A DNA stretch of 64,000 bases from Blumeriella jaapii (Eukaryota > Ascomycota > Leotiomycetes > Helotiales > Drepanopezizaceae). Positions 46,064-57,725 of this stretch are shown here, one piece after another. The position numbers and the translations under genes were made by a program. Positions within the stretch are counted from its first letter, which is position 1. The number at the start of each line of letters is the position of its first letter. The DNA lies in assembly GCA_009599575.1 (NCBI GenBank), contig VWND01000002.1:1426001-1490000 (forward strand), read 5' to 3'. The notes beneath the pieces were generated by a model that saw nothing but the letters and a program-made list of their open reading frames with translations, was not told where the DNA came from and did not search any database.

Positions 46064-46893
46064 TCATCTCTCACTCTTCCCATTCCTAGTCATCTTCTCA
46101 TAGACGAAACCAGGCACCAAGATGCCCACACTCAGTATAGCCGAGATGAACAAGAAGTTGGCCAGCGTGCTCGTCGGCAGCTCCTCCGGAATTTGTCGGT
46201 CCTCTGTCACCTTCCTCTGCTGCCACCTCCGGCTCTGTTTCTCCTGCGTCCTGTGATGACCCTCGCGGTCGAAATGCGGCACGTCGTTCATTTCATCATG
46301 GCCCCACGCTTTTTGGCCCGGACCCATGCCTGGCTCCCCCATTGTCGCTGATTCGGCGTAACTGTCGTGCGCTTCCTTGCGCTTTGCCGCATGCTCGCCC
46401 CAACCGCCGGATCTGTAGAAGGACGGCGGCGGTCCGCGGAACTGCGTTCGGCGTCTGCTGAGACCGCTTGCCGGGCGGCCCCCTGCGGGACCGGAGGAAT
46501 GATAGGAGCCATGAGGACGATGGTGAGAATGTGAAGAGCGGGAATGGGAGGAAGCTTGCAGGTCGAGCGTGCGGTCGTATTCTTGACGTTTGGCGGGGGT
46601 GCCCAGTGTGGCGTAGGCGTCGGAAATGGCGACGAAGCGTCCGCTTGCTCCTGGGTCGTCTGGGTTACGGTCTGGATGGTGAGTTTTGGAGAGACTGTAG
46701 AAGGATCTGTGTTGTGTTAAAAGAAAATTGTTTGGTAGATGTAAGGGTAGAAGAGAACATACTTCTTCACCTCCGCCGGCGTGGCATTTGGGGATACCTG
46801 TAACGTCTCATAGTGATTGTTTCTAGCAGCACTTGAGTGAAAGAGCCTCTGGAGGCGCGTTGCGCGAGGGAAGATAAAGGAGCGGAGTGGCAT
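46064..46893 (-). CDS. Mitochondrial J-domain (DnaJ-like) membrane protein
   Basis: Two exons, 46893-46763 and 46706-46064, encode 257 residues. The first ~24 residues (MPLRSFIFPRATRLQRLFHSS) are a typical mitochondrial presequence. The J domain starts immediately: HYETLQVSPNATPAEVKKSFYSLSKTHHPDRN contains the HPD that stimulates Hsp70, followed by FVAISDAYATLGTPAKRQEYD. A His/Ser-rich linker follows, then a C-terminal hydrophobic segment (LANFLFISAILSVGILVPGFVY). It is probably anchored in the inner membrane with the J domain in the matrix, but the topology is inferred. The particular Hsp70 partner is unknown. An earlier ATG near 47001 opens a different frame and is not used. Confidence 0.88.
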
Positions 46894-47219
46894 TCCTCAT
46901 CACGAAAGAGCTTGCCCCAAGATCTCACAGAATTGAGGGCATGAAGATGCTCGAATTGCCTGTTGTCGTTGAAGCTTGACTTCCAGCGAGGTGACGGCAT
47001 GATCACCATCCTGACCAGAAGTAGCGTCTTTCGGAAATCACTTTACCGGATCGGTGCAGGCCTTCGACGCCCCGCTATCCCACCACGAGATTTCTGATCC
47101 CGTACACACTGTCTCCCAATCCTACGAGGGCATCGTTACAATTTCTACATTACTGCGAACGCAGTAGGAACATCTATTTGTCGAACTGGACACGCCTGGG
47201 CTTGGCCCTGCAAGAAATC
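46894..47219. promoter_or_regulatory. Divergent promoter region of J-protein and methionine aminopeptidase 2
   Basis: 326 bases between two facing-away starts, so likely a compact bidirectional promoter. No specific box is claimed. Confidence 0.5.
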
Positions 47220-48770
<1,551 letters not shown>

Positions 48771-48917
48771 GAAAGTTCAAAGGGCCTCGATAGGTCTAAA
48801 CCGATCTGATGACCGATATGACATAGTTCTTGATCGCAAATAAAGTACATCATCGAGCTCGTCCACGCAATACGGAATAAAAGTCATGATTTTTGAATTT
48901 TCTCTCAGGTCAAGTTA

Positions 48918-49130
48918 TGGTCTTTCCGCCATCTTTTAGTTAAGCTCGGGTGCAAGGGCAAAAAGCATTAGCTGTGCGATACAGTTTGCAACGTCGTATC
49001 TCCTTTTCCTCACATCACAGATCAAGTGCTGATCTTTTCGCCATCTTGTAGTGAAGCTCGGGTGCCAAACCGAAATGCGTTGGCGGTGCGGTATGGCTTG
49101 CATTGGCTGCGCGATACAGTTTTGAGCCAT
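48918..49130. repeat. Diverged tandem duplication (about 111-bp period)
   Basis: The block beginning near 48918 and the block beginning near 49029 share CGCCATCTT, AGCTCGGGTGC and, later, GCGATACAGTTT, in the same order. Roughly three quarters of positions agree by eye over ~75 bases, and many differences are A/G or C/T changes. This could be an old duplication altered by repeat-induced point mutation. Confidence 0.6.
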
Positions 49131-49720
49131 TTCATCAGTCCTGATTCCCCTCGCTTAAAAGTTTCGCAAGCGAGATGAAATCCGAAGTTTCTTGTCGGGC
49201 ATCGGCGTTCCCTCCGCGTCGACCTTAACAACACTCAGCGTGATAAAAGGCAAAACATCAGGATTTTCGAATCTCTAGCCAGTCGCATCTTTGGCTTGCC
49301 CCGCCCTTGCCCTGGTACCCAGCCATACAGAAACACAGGTACTGTAATTTTACCATACGGCTATGTTGGAGCCGCTTCGCACATTTCGAATCTAGCCCTG
49401 GACCGGGCTACGAAGCTACCCATCCCGCCATTTACATTGTTAGTTTCTCAGGAGCAGCGAGGTGGGAGAAAGGAAAATAAGAGGGAGATCGACACCCGTC
49501 GGTGAGAGAGGTAGGTGACGGACGACGATCAAGGGCAGCGAGACCACCACCCGGTCAGAGAGCCAGTTCGTGATGCGTACAAAGCATGATCACCGACCAC
49601 CACGCACGCCCTGCCGCCCAGCCGCCCAATGTCCGAATCCGGGGACTTCTCTTGAGTTTGGTTCATAATCACCGCCATTTGCCGATGCTCCGTGCCATGC
49701 AAGTCCGTACTTTGTATGTA

Positions 49721-50222
49721 CACAGTCTATCGGTTAAGTATTATTCCTGGTCAAGCAGGGATAATTTGGTCTTAGCTCAATCAGGTAATAACCCAACTTT
49801 CGGTGAGATTCCACGAAATACGACAAAATTGAGAAAATTAGAGATACGGGCAAAACTTTGTATTATTTTCAAATTCTTCACGCAACCCAACGCAACGCAA
49901 CACAATGGCTTCAGCTTCTACTTCAGCTTCTAAACGTTTAAAAGCCTTTGATTTAACTCGAGGTCAGCGACCTGATATTAGCTTGCTTTATTTAATCGGT
50001 GTCAAGTTGTTATTGACGCCGAAGATAGATATACAGAATATTAAAATTTTTATATTATAATCCGAAAGCAGTTCTCAAACTTCGTATTCTTCGTAATTTG
50101 AATACGTATGCCTTGTAAAAGTTAACTTCGTCATTGCATGGAATACTACTTAAATAGGTCAAGTCTTGTCTCCACACCCCCACTGTTTTTAACCAGGAAT
50201 AATACTTAACCGATAGACTGTG
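49721..50222. mobile_element. Non-autonomous DNA transposon (MITE-like) with perfect 31-bp terminal inverted repeats
   Basis: The left end (49721-49751), starting CACAGTCTATCGG, is the exact reverse complement of the right end (50192-50222). Both ends are flanked by TA (49719-49720 and 50223-50224), the target duplication of Tc1/mariner-type elements. The 440-base interior is AT-rich. It contains a short open frame (49905-50060, 51 residues, MASASTSASKRLKAFDL then TRGQRPDISLL). That could be the remaining N-terminal helix-turn-helix end of a transposase, but this is inference. At 502 bp it cannot encode a full transposase, so it would depend on an autonomous relative elsewhere. Confidence 0.88.
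49905..50060 (+). pseudogene. Possible truncated transposase start inside the MITE-like element
   Basis: ATG at 49905 opens 51 codons ending TAA at 50058-50060. The peptide begins Ser/Ala-rich, then has a basic stretch (SKRLKAFDLTRGQRPD) that faintly recalls the N-terminal DNA-binding helix of Tc1-like transposases. The second half is hydrophobic and then frays into AT-rich sequence. No catalytic DDE/D region is present. It may simply be a chance frame. Confidence 0.35.
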
Positions 50223-50603
50223 TACAGTACAGCACAGTAACTAAGGCTGTCCGTTGATAGTTTTGGGGGGGAGGGGGGCGGGAGCAGGAGTTTATTTTCT
50301 AGCTTACCGTTGCTTTGCTTTACTGTCGCCAATCGATATTCTTCTACCCATGTCCACTCACAGCGAGCGGGATTTTATCTGCTTAGCCAGGCACAGCAGC
50401 AGCTGAGTTTTCTGATACTGCATACCATCGTAAAAAGTGAAATTAGACGAAAGAAGCGACGACGGGGTGGGGGGGGGGGGCCGCCCACCGAGAAGAAAAA
50501 GAAAAAGAAACCAAGAGAAGAGAGGAGAAAAACGACGACGACAAGGAAGGGAGGGAGGGAGGGATGGAGCAAAAGAGACGCAGAGGGAAGCGAGCAGCAG
50601 AAG

Positions 50604-50634
<31 letters not shown>
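50604..50634. repeat. CA dinucleotide microsatellite
   Basis: About fifteen uninterrupted AC units in a non-coding spacer. Confidence 0.95.
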
Positions 50635-50636
<2 letters not shown>

Positions 50637-50789
50637 TCATACATTCATACACTCAAGAGCAAAAAAAGCAAGCACGAAAAACATCAACAGAAGGACTTCG
50701 ACCCTATGCCGTGATTCCCCCCCCCTCTCCTCGCTCGTCTCCCTCGGCTTTGGGCCTTCAACCGCCCTGTACTGTACTGTACTGTAGAA

Positions 50790-50862
50790 CGAAATCTCTC
50801 CCTCCCTCTCTTCCTCTCTCCCTCTCCCTCTCTCTCTCCCTTTCTCTCCCCCTCTCCCGCTC
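50790..50862. repeat. CT-rich (CTCTCCCT) tract
   Basis: About 70 bases of almost pure pyrimidine built from CTCTCCCT words, directly after a TGTACTGTACTGTA run. Confidence 0.85.
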
Positions 50863-51255
50863 AACCGCTTCCATTTCCGCAAGCATAGCACGCGAACGAA
50901 CAACACGCCAAGCGCGAATAATTTTCGTTTTGTTTTCCGGTGGGGGCAGTCGCTCAGTCGCTCGCTTGCTCGCTCGCTTGCTGGCTGGTCTGGGCTGGAC
51001 TGGACTGGGCTGGATTGGACGGATGATCAGAGCCCTATCTGAATTGAGTTTTTACTTTTCTTTTCCTTTTGTTTTTGGTTTTTTGGTTTTTTGCATTTTC
51101 TTTCTGTAGGGTAGGGTGCGATGTACGATGTACTGTACGATGTATACTGTACGATGTACTGTACGATGTGCATCGTATGTATGTACTGTAAACGGTATAC
51201 TGTACATGGTAGATGTATTGTATTGTATTGTATTGTTTTGTATTTTACAGTTTCA

Positions 51256-51280
51256 ATGTATGTATGTATGTATGTATGTA
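51256..51280. repeat. GTAT tetranucleotide microsatellite
   Basis: Six consecutive GTAT units within a larger TGTA-rich stretch. Confidence 0.9.
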
Positions 51281-51315
51281 GGTGTATACAGTTTGTATGT
51301 CTCCTACAGTACAGT

Positions 51316-51381
51316 ACAGGACAGTACAGGACAGCGCAGGACAGGACAGGACAGGACAGGACAGGACAGGACAGGACAGGA
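51316..51381. repeat. ACAGG pentanucleotide repeat
   Basis: About a dozen ACAGG units, the first few alternating with ACAGT. The transition from ACAGT to ACAGG copies suggests expansion from the common CAGTAC word. Confidence 0.9.
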
Positions 51382-51399
51382 ATTAACCTACTGTACCTA

Positions 51400-51465
51400 G
51401 GTATGTACTGTATGTACTGTATGTACTGTATGTATTGTATGTACTGTATGTACTGTACAGTAAGT
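51400..51465. repeat. TGTACTGTATG tandem repeat
   Basis: Six copies of a 10-base TGTACTGTAT-like unit lie side by side in the spacer. Confidence 0.85.
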
Positions 51466-52407
51466 AATGTAAGGCTGGCTGGCTTTCGCGCGGCTCTCCT
51501 GTACAGTACAGTACAGTACCGTACATAGTGTTCTGATCGGATTTCTCGGAGCGAGGAGAAATTCCACGGTGCTGTGCTGTGCTGTCTGTACATACTGTAC
51601 CGCACAATACCGCACAGTACTGCGGGACGAAATCGCGGCGAAGCAGAAGTAATGAACGCAGGAGCGGAGGGGAGACACGAAGTGATGTGAAGTTTTTGCA
51701 TTGGTGATCCATCCATGCTGCGTGTGCTTCTGCTCGCTCGCAGCAGTCCATCACTCGACACGGTGTTTTTTCTACTCTGTACAACTAAATATATCGCTCA
51801 GACTGCGCTCTCCCCGCTGCCCACGTTCCGGGGCGCAGGTAATAGCCGCCATATTCACAGGAATCTCTCTCTTCTCTCCCCCAGGACCTCCTCTTCCGCG
51901 TCGCACAATCTCGTTTCTGTCTCCCCACTCCCACCCCACGAAGAATTATATACAGGCCCGAAGCGAAAGCATATCCCAGTAGCGCCAGTCCACTTTTAAT
52001 CTTGCCCATTTTCGACTGGCTTCTATGCCAGCCATTCTAGCCTGGGCTAACTCTCTCCCAAGCACTCAAGTGAAGGAAAAGAAAAATAAACAGTCGACCA
52101 AATTTGGTTCTTAGAAGATAGAAAAAATATTATCAGATTGGTCCAAGACCAAGATACAAGAAAAGTGAAGGAATAAAAAAAAGGAAAAAATCATGCTAAA
52201 GAGTGTATGGAGCGAGCTGGTTAGTGAGCGTGGGGTATCTATCTTCTGACTCCAGTCAGAACGCAAGAAATAACAGATACAGGCCGTGAGAATTCGTCAG
52301 CGCGTGTGGTGATGAAACGTGAGAAGAAAAGCTGCAGCTCGCGTAAAGAAACACAAGAAAAACAGAGTCGCTATCGTTATGGTTGCGTTCATGGGAGAAG
52401 GGGATGT

Positions 52408-54093
52408 CTAAGAACGCCCTAATCCGACGGGAAATTTATCGGCGATGTATTTGAAAAGCTTCGCCTTCTTGGTGGGGGTACGCTGCAGCTGGGCCGCCAC
52501 CTGGACCATGGGACCGACAATGTCCTCGTCGCCGAGTTGAGGGAATTTGCCCTCGGAGCGCGGGTCGTTGAGGGAGGGGATCTTGGTCATAATGTTGGGG
52601 CCACTGCCGTCCCCGAGGGTGCTGTGCTTCAGAGTCAAGAAGGCGTCGCTGCCGTTCTCGACCGTGTTGGTAATGGTGATTTCGTTGTTCCGGCGCCAAG
52701 TCGCATCGATTTCAAGCCATTTGAGCTCGGTCAGGTTGTGGGTCTTGGAGGTCACACCATAATGCTCGCCGGTGCGCACCAGATGCTTGGTGTAGTTGCA
52801 TCGAGCCAAGTCCCAGTCGGCACGCAGTTGGCGACAGGCCACGAGGTCGAATACCTCGGGGATGTAAGGCTCGGGGTAGATGGTGAAGTTGGCGTGACCG
52901 AGCTTGTTGGCCCATTCGTCATTCGGGTCAGCGATGAGAATGGGCGGGATCTCGGAGGAGGGGATGAGATAGCCGGAACGAGGGAGGGGGCTGCGTTGAA
53001 AGGACGAGTTGGACGGTTGGGTGCTGAGGGGAGGGGAGGGCATGCCCGGTAGTTGTGGTGCGATGCCATCGATCGGGGATATGTTTCCAGAGAATGAATC
53101 GCTGGCCTCGGCCACGGAGGGCGATTGCAGGGGCGATTGCATGGATACGGGCTTCGTGTTGGCAAAGACGTCCATCATCCGAGGGGGAAGGAGTGGCGTG
53201 GTTGCGAGAACCTCAGCGTGGTCCACGCTGCATCGATTCGCGCGTTCGATGTCGATGGGAGCGACGGCGGGCTTGTCCTCTCGCTCGTTGAACACGCTCG
53301 ACGCGGGCGTCAGGGGCATTTGTGGCTCGACTGGATGTTCGACGCACTGTCGCGTCGAGTTGGAGATAGATGATGAGCGGCTGGATGCGACATGTGAGGT
53401 TGCACTCCCCCTTCGGGCCTCCGAGTTGATGGATGCAGCGCCCGACGCCTTCACCAATTTCCAATTGCGCGAGAAGGAAGGGAACCTCGTCCCAAATCGC
53501 GTCGCCAGGCCACCCAGCGGGGACTCGCCTCCTCTGCGCTTCTTGTTCCGTGGACTGGTCGATAGTTCCCCATCGCTGAAGAAGCCATCGGCGAGGTCGT
53601 AGTCCAGCTCGGGTCGGGTGGAAAACTGCACAGAGCTCTGGGCCATGGTCGACTCGCGATGCAGGCATTGCGGGTCATCGCCTGGAAGGACGGGTTAGCT
53701 GTGATGCCTCCATGATGCGTGGTGGCCCGCCCGACGATGGGTCCGCACTTACACACACTGATCGTAGAGGTCACTGGCATCGTCGAACATGTCGAAATCA
53801 TCGTCTCTCTCGTGGGGCTCCTCCTGGACGTCGGGCAGTGATCGCTTCGTCTTGTTCCCACAGAACGTGGGAGAGCAAGGCGAGGACTCGATGGACGACG
53901 AGGAGCTCGGATACCGAAAGTGCCCGCGCGTCCAAGATGTTGGGGTTGTGGGGGAGTGGATCTCGGATGTGGATGAAGTTGGGGCGTAGCAAGACGCCGA
54001 CCACAGGTCCATGTCCGAATCCGACATGCTCTCTCTCTTCCTACGTTCCTCCACCAGGAGCGGAAGAAGAAGCGGCTTCAGCTTGGGTGACAT
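52408..54093 (-). CDS. Conserved-looking Ser/Pro-rich protein of unknown function
   Basis: Two exons, 54093-53757 and 53681-52408, encode 536 residues; the intron runs GTGTGTAAG..CTTCCAG. The first ~75 residues hold Ser/Thr/Pro-rich disorder, then an acidic patch (ERDDDFDMFDDASDLYD). The middle is Ser-rich with basic patches (RNKKRRGG). The C-terminal ~170 residues look ordered: PPILIADPNDEWANKLGHANF, TIYPEPYIPEVFDLVACRQLR, DWDLARCNYTKHLVRTGEHYG and TELKWLEIDATWR. I have a vague memory of such a C-terminal block in other filamentous fungi, but no name or function. It sits alone between two repeat-rich spacers of 3.6 kb each. Confidence 0.78.
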
Positions 54094-54696
54094 GGTTGCT
54101 CAGGTTTGGGGGGGGGGGGGTGTTGTAAATGGGTGCTGGTCTTGAAGTGTGTCGAGGTGAGGCGGCTGGTCGCATGCTTATGATAACGACATCGTGAGTC
54201 CTAGTATGTACGTGGGCGTGGGCGTCGTGTGCTTGGTTGGTACTCGAGCTGATTCATGCGCCGCCGTGCTCACGGTCTGCTGGAGAGGTCGAACGATGGG
54301 TGATCGGTGCAGGGCAGGTAGGCAGTCCGTCGAACGGGCGCCGGTTTGTTGAGGTGACGCTCCGAGGACCTCTGTTTGTTGACTTGACGTGACGGCCAAC
54401 CCTTCTCGCCGTGTGGGCTGGGCTCGCCTCGCCGCGGGTTTTGTTTTGATCGCTTAGTGGCGCGGATGGCACCACAACGGGGGACGAATCGCAGTGGAAG
54501 CTGGCTCGGGGCGACGTGAGGGCGAATGCGACGTGATAGCTGAGGGACGACAGGAAGGAGGAGGAGAAGGGTTCGAAGTGACGAACAAGAGCAGCTTCAG
54601 CAGCGGCGGGCTGGGGCGGGGGGGACCGACGCTGGTTTTGTGTTGTGTTGTGTTCCCCGGGCCACGGCAGTCCTGGCTGGTCCTGGTCCCGTTTGA

Positions 54697-54765
54697 CGTG
54701 TGAAGGGTGAAGGGTGACGGGTGAAGGGTGCAGGTTGAAGGTTGAAGGTAGAAGGTTGAAGGCCG
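54697..54765. repeat. GAAGGGT/GAAGGTT minisatellite
   Basis: Nine to ten imperfect 7-8 base units, drifting from GAAGGGT to GAAGGTT along the array. Confidence 0.8.
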
Positions 54766-55173
54766 GGAGAACTCTCGCTCTCCCTCTCTCCCTCTCTCTG
54801 AGCTTCCCCCAGCCCCGTAGTGTCTGAGTGTCTGGGGGCAAGGAAGCCAGGGCGCGAGCCCTGTCAAAGGTGACGACCGGCCCCAAGCCCTGCAAGCGCC
54901 GCTGGGGGCTTTCGTCGGCGGAGGCCCCAGGCTCTTCGGGAAGCCTATTCTGACTTTGGAGGAAAAGTCAATGGTTCGACAGGACGGTATGTACTACTGT
55001 GACACTGCGCAGTCGCGGCTCCATAGGAGAGGCCTAGGCCGGCTCTGCTCGCTGCCCAGGCGCCAAAGTGCAGAAGCATGGCCTCCTCACAACACCGACA
55101 GCACTGTACTGTACAAAGTGTACATACTGTACTGTACCATACTGTATTGTGCAGTCATGCTTGCGCAAGCAGG

Positions 55174-55294
55174 CCTCTTGGATTCTTGCCTCTTGGACTC
55201 TTGCCTCTTGGACTCTTGCCTCTTGGACTCTTGCCTCTTGGACTCTTGCCTCTTGGACTCTTGCCTCTTGGATTTTTGCCTCTTGGATTCTTGC
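55174..55294. repeat. 15-bp tandem repeat, about eight copies
   Basis: The unit TCTTGGACTCTTGCC is repeated with rare single-base changes (GGATT for GGACT in the first and last copies). The array is contiguous with no spacers. It keeps a frame open by chance because 15 is a multiple of three. Confidence 0.93.
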
Positions 55295-57005
55295 CCGCAT
55301 GGGGAACTGCATAACCAGGGCCTCGAGGGAAAATCCAAGAAGCAGCAAAGACAACGAACGACCTGACAGAGGGACTATGTGTACAGCAACTACGCTACGG
55401 TACGGTACGGTACTGCACATACAGTACTGTACATAGAGGCCTGCCCGTCGACCCGGTTGACATCCGCGCCCTTTGCGGGTTCCGCTGGAATGCATCGTCG
55501 CCCTAGCGCCTCCAGCCGTCGTGCCGGCGCACCAGAGGCCAGGGAGGGGAAAAGGAGGGAGGAGACTGGACTGGACTGTACCGTACCGCACGGAGAGTCG
55601 TCGTGGAGTCGACGGTCGTTGAGTCAGTCGACTACAGAAACTTCCACAATTCACGGTGCTCTCCCTACGGCACTGTACGGGACAGTCGATACGGGACAGG
55701 AGCACAGGTACTTCTTCTTCTTCCTCTTCTCCTCCCGGGGACCCGATCAAGATTAAACGCAAGGGCCCAGGGCAGGCCACGTCGTCGCACAAGATCATTC
55801 AAGATACTGAGCCTACTTCACTTACCGTCTCACTGTCGTACCGGCTCCGGTGTAGGTTTGAGACACTCGCCGGGTACCTGCACCATCCGGACTGTACATG
55901 CTGTACAGGACGGACAACTGAGGACCCGAATCGGCCCCAATGGTGAGTGGCCTGTCATCCCCGACGACCAGCGTCCAGGTATGTACACATACTGTACAGG
56001 ACTGTATGCACGTACCGTACAGTTCTGTGCAGAAATGTCAGGATTGAAGCCTTGATGCCTCGCGACTCATCACATCTCACTGGCAGTATCGTCGGGACAG
56101 TTGAGGAGCCAAAGGAACATGAGGAGATGCGGCCACCCCTGAAAGCCACGGCGGCGTGGCCTGCTTGGATGGATCCACCGCGGACGGTCAGACCCTCACC
56201 GGTTGCCCGGTCAGCGGCAGCCAAGGCGCAATGATTGATGACAATACTGCATGTATCTGTGTACAGTACCGTACTTACAGTACTTACTGTATTGACCCAG
56301 ATTCGATCGTGGAACATGGTGACATGGGGTGCCGGCCCTGGGGTCCTGGGGACAACAAACCCTCATACCTGGCGAGTACGAAAACCAATTCCGCCGGCCG
56401 CCCGGCCTGGCCATCCAAGTTCGCGGGGACCCGCCGCGTTCCTGGTCTGGGCCGAGTCGTGGTGATGAATCAACAAGATGGATGGCGGTCGGGTCCGAAT
56501 CAAGTGGCGCCTGATGAGTGGAAGGGGTGGTGTTGTATGTATGTGTAGAGTGTAGAGAATCGGCGCTGGTGAGCAAAGCGAGATCCACGGCAGCGTCGGC
56601 CTCTCTCGGGCGGGTGGCGTTAGAATGCTCTAATGCCACCTCTGCTACCACTTGCCCAAGGAGGCAAGACTCGGCTCGCCCTCGGCCCCCATGTTGATCT
56701 GGCGGTCTAGACCCGCTGCACCTTTTGTTTTGATCGTTCTGCAACGGACCCGAAGGGTACAAGCATCGAAGTACCTACAGTACAATACAGACAGACAAAC
56801 AGTCCTTGGAAAAGTGCACATCTCCGATGCATTCCTTAGGCATCGGAACAGACGTGGTGGGCACTTGCAGATGCGTCCATGTTCCGAGTCCCAACGGAGG
56901 ACATGCTTCATCCCATCCCCAACCAGCGCTCAAGAGGAGAGAGAGAGAGAGAGAGAGATGCGCGGCGATAGTCGCCCGTTCCAGGCTCTGCCAGCATACG
57001 AGACT

Positions 57006-57058
57006 CGAGCCGTTCACACATGGTCGATCGGTGCCAATGACCATGTGTGAACCGCTCG
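57006..57058. repeat. Long inverted repeat (20-bp arms, 13-bp loop)
   Basis: GTTCACACATGGTC at 57012-57025 pairs exactly with 57039-57052. The arms extend outward (CGAGC..GCTCG) with a single mismatch. The sequence can form a strong hairpin or be a dyad protein site. Confidence 0.85.
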
Positions 57059-57080
57059 ATGCTCCTAGATCGCTGATCCT

Positions 57081-57152
57081 ACAGTACAGTCCAGTACAGT
57101 CCAGTACAGTCCAGTACAGTCCAGTACAGTCCAGTACAGTCCAGTACAGTCC
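57081..57152. repeat. 10-bp tandem repeat CAGTACAGTC
   Basis: About seven contiguous copies of CAGTACAGTC. The unit contains the GTAC word that is common through this window. Confidence 0.93.
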
Positions 57153-57725
57153 ATACAGTAAGTACACACAGCTCGAGGCCGGCTCAGTGACGTTGGTATT
57201 CCCGAGTCCCGAGTCCCGACTCCCCACCAACTTCATAGCGAAAAGGAATTGGGATCTGCGCGTTGAGCATGCACAATGTGTCACTTCACACGTGCATGGC
57301 ATGACGCCTGCATAAAAGCACGTCGAGAGTGCCAATTGATGCTGCTCGGATGTAACAATGCTCCGGAAGCCCTGGAGGCGCCATAAGACGTACGGTGCAG
57401 TAGGTACAGTAGGCACAGTAGGTACATACAGCAGGTACATACACACATACAGCAGGTACAGAACGGTACTGTCCGTGTAGAATGTGCTGGAATGTGCTGT
57501 GAAAACCCGTCGCTGCAGTGGGGTGTGGGCCGGCCTTGGTCCCCTAAAGAATCCACGGCGTACGCTAGGAAAAGAGTGCGTCTCTGGTCCATGGATCTGG
57601 GTTGCAGCTGGGAACGGCAACATGAGAATGCCCGACTTGGATTCACCTATGCCTATCAGAACCAGCATGCAAAGCACATGGACGAGGCCCAGGGCCCGAC
57701 ACGCCTTGCGGCAAGCCATCCATCA

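Larger units (their letters stand above)
48771..52407. other. Repeat-rich intergenic region between convergent genes
   Basis: 3.6 kb with no supported host gene. It contains a diverged duplication (48918-49130), a transposon-like element (49721-50222), CA, CT, GTAT and ACAGG repeats, and many TGTACTGTA words between 51120 and 51620. From 52010 to 52400 the DNA is A-rich and probably the 3' untranslated region of the minus-strand gene. Frames over the repeats are artefacts of repetition. Confidence 0.6.
54094..57725. other. Repeat-rich intergenic region
   Basis: 3.6 kb with no supported gene. It contains GAAGGGT, 15-bp and 10-bp tandem repeats, a GA run (56935-56957), a long inverted repeat (57006-57058) and many GTACTGTAC words (for example 55103-55150, 55395-55430, 55980-56025, 56262-56292). 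The first few hundred bases must include the promoter of the minus-strand gene ending upstream. Plus-strand frames over the repeats are artefacts. Confidence 0.6.

Noticed and set aside
50310..50714. Frames across the CA repeat
   Set aside because: Their length comes from the repeat (THTHTH and Lys/Arg runs), and three different frames are open at once.
55174..55294. Possible CRISPR-like array
   Set aside because: Units are contiguous with no spacers, and this is a eukaryotic genome; it is a minisatellite.
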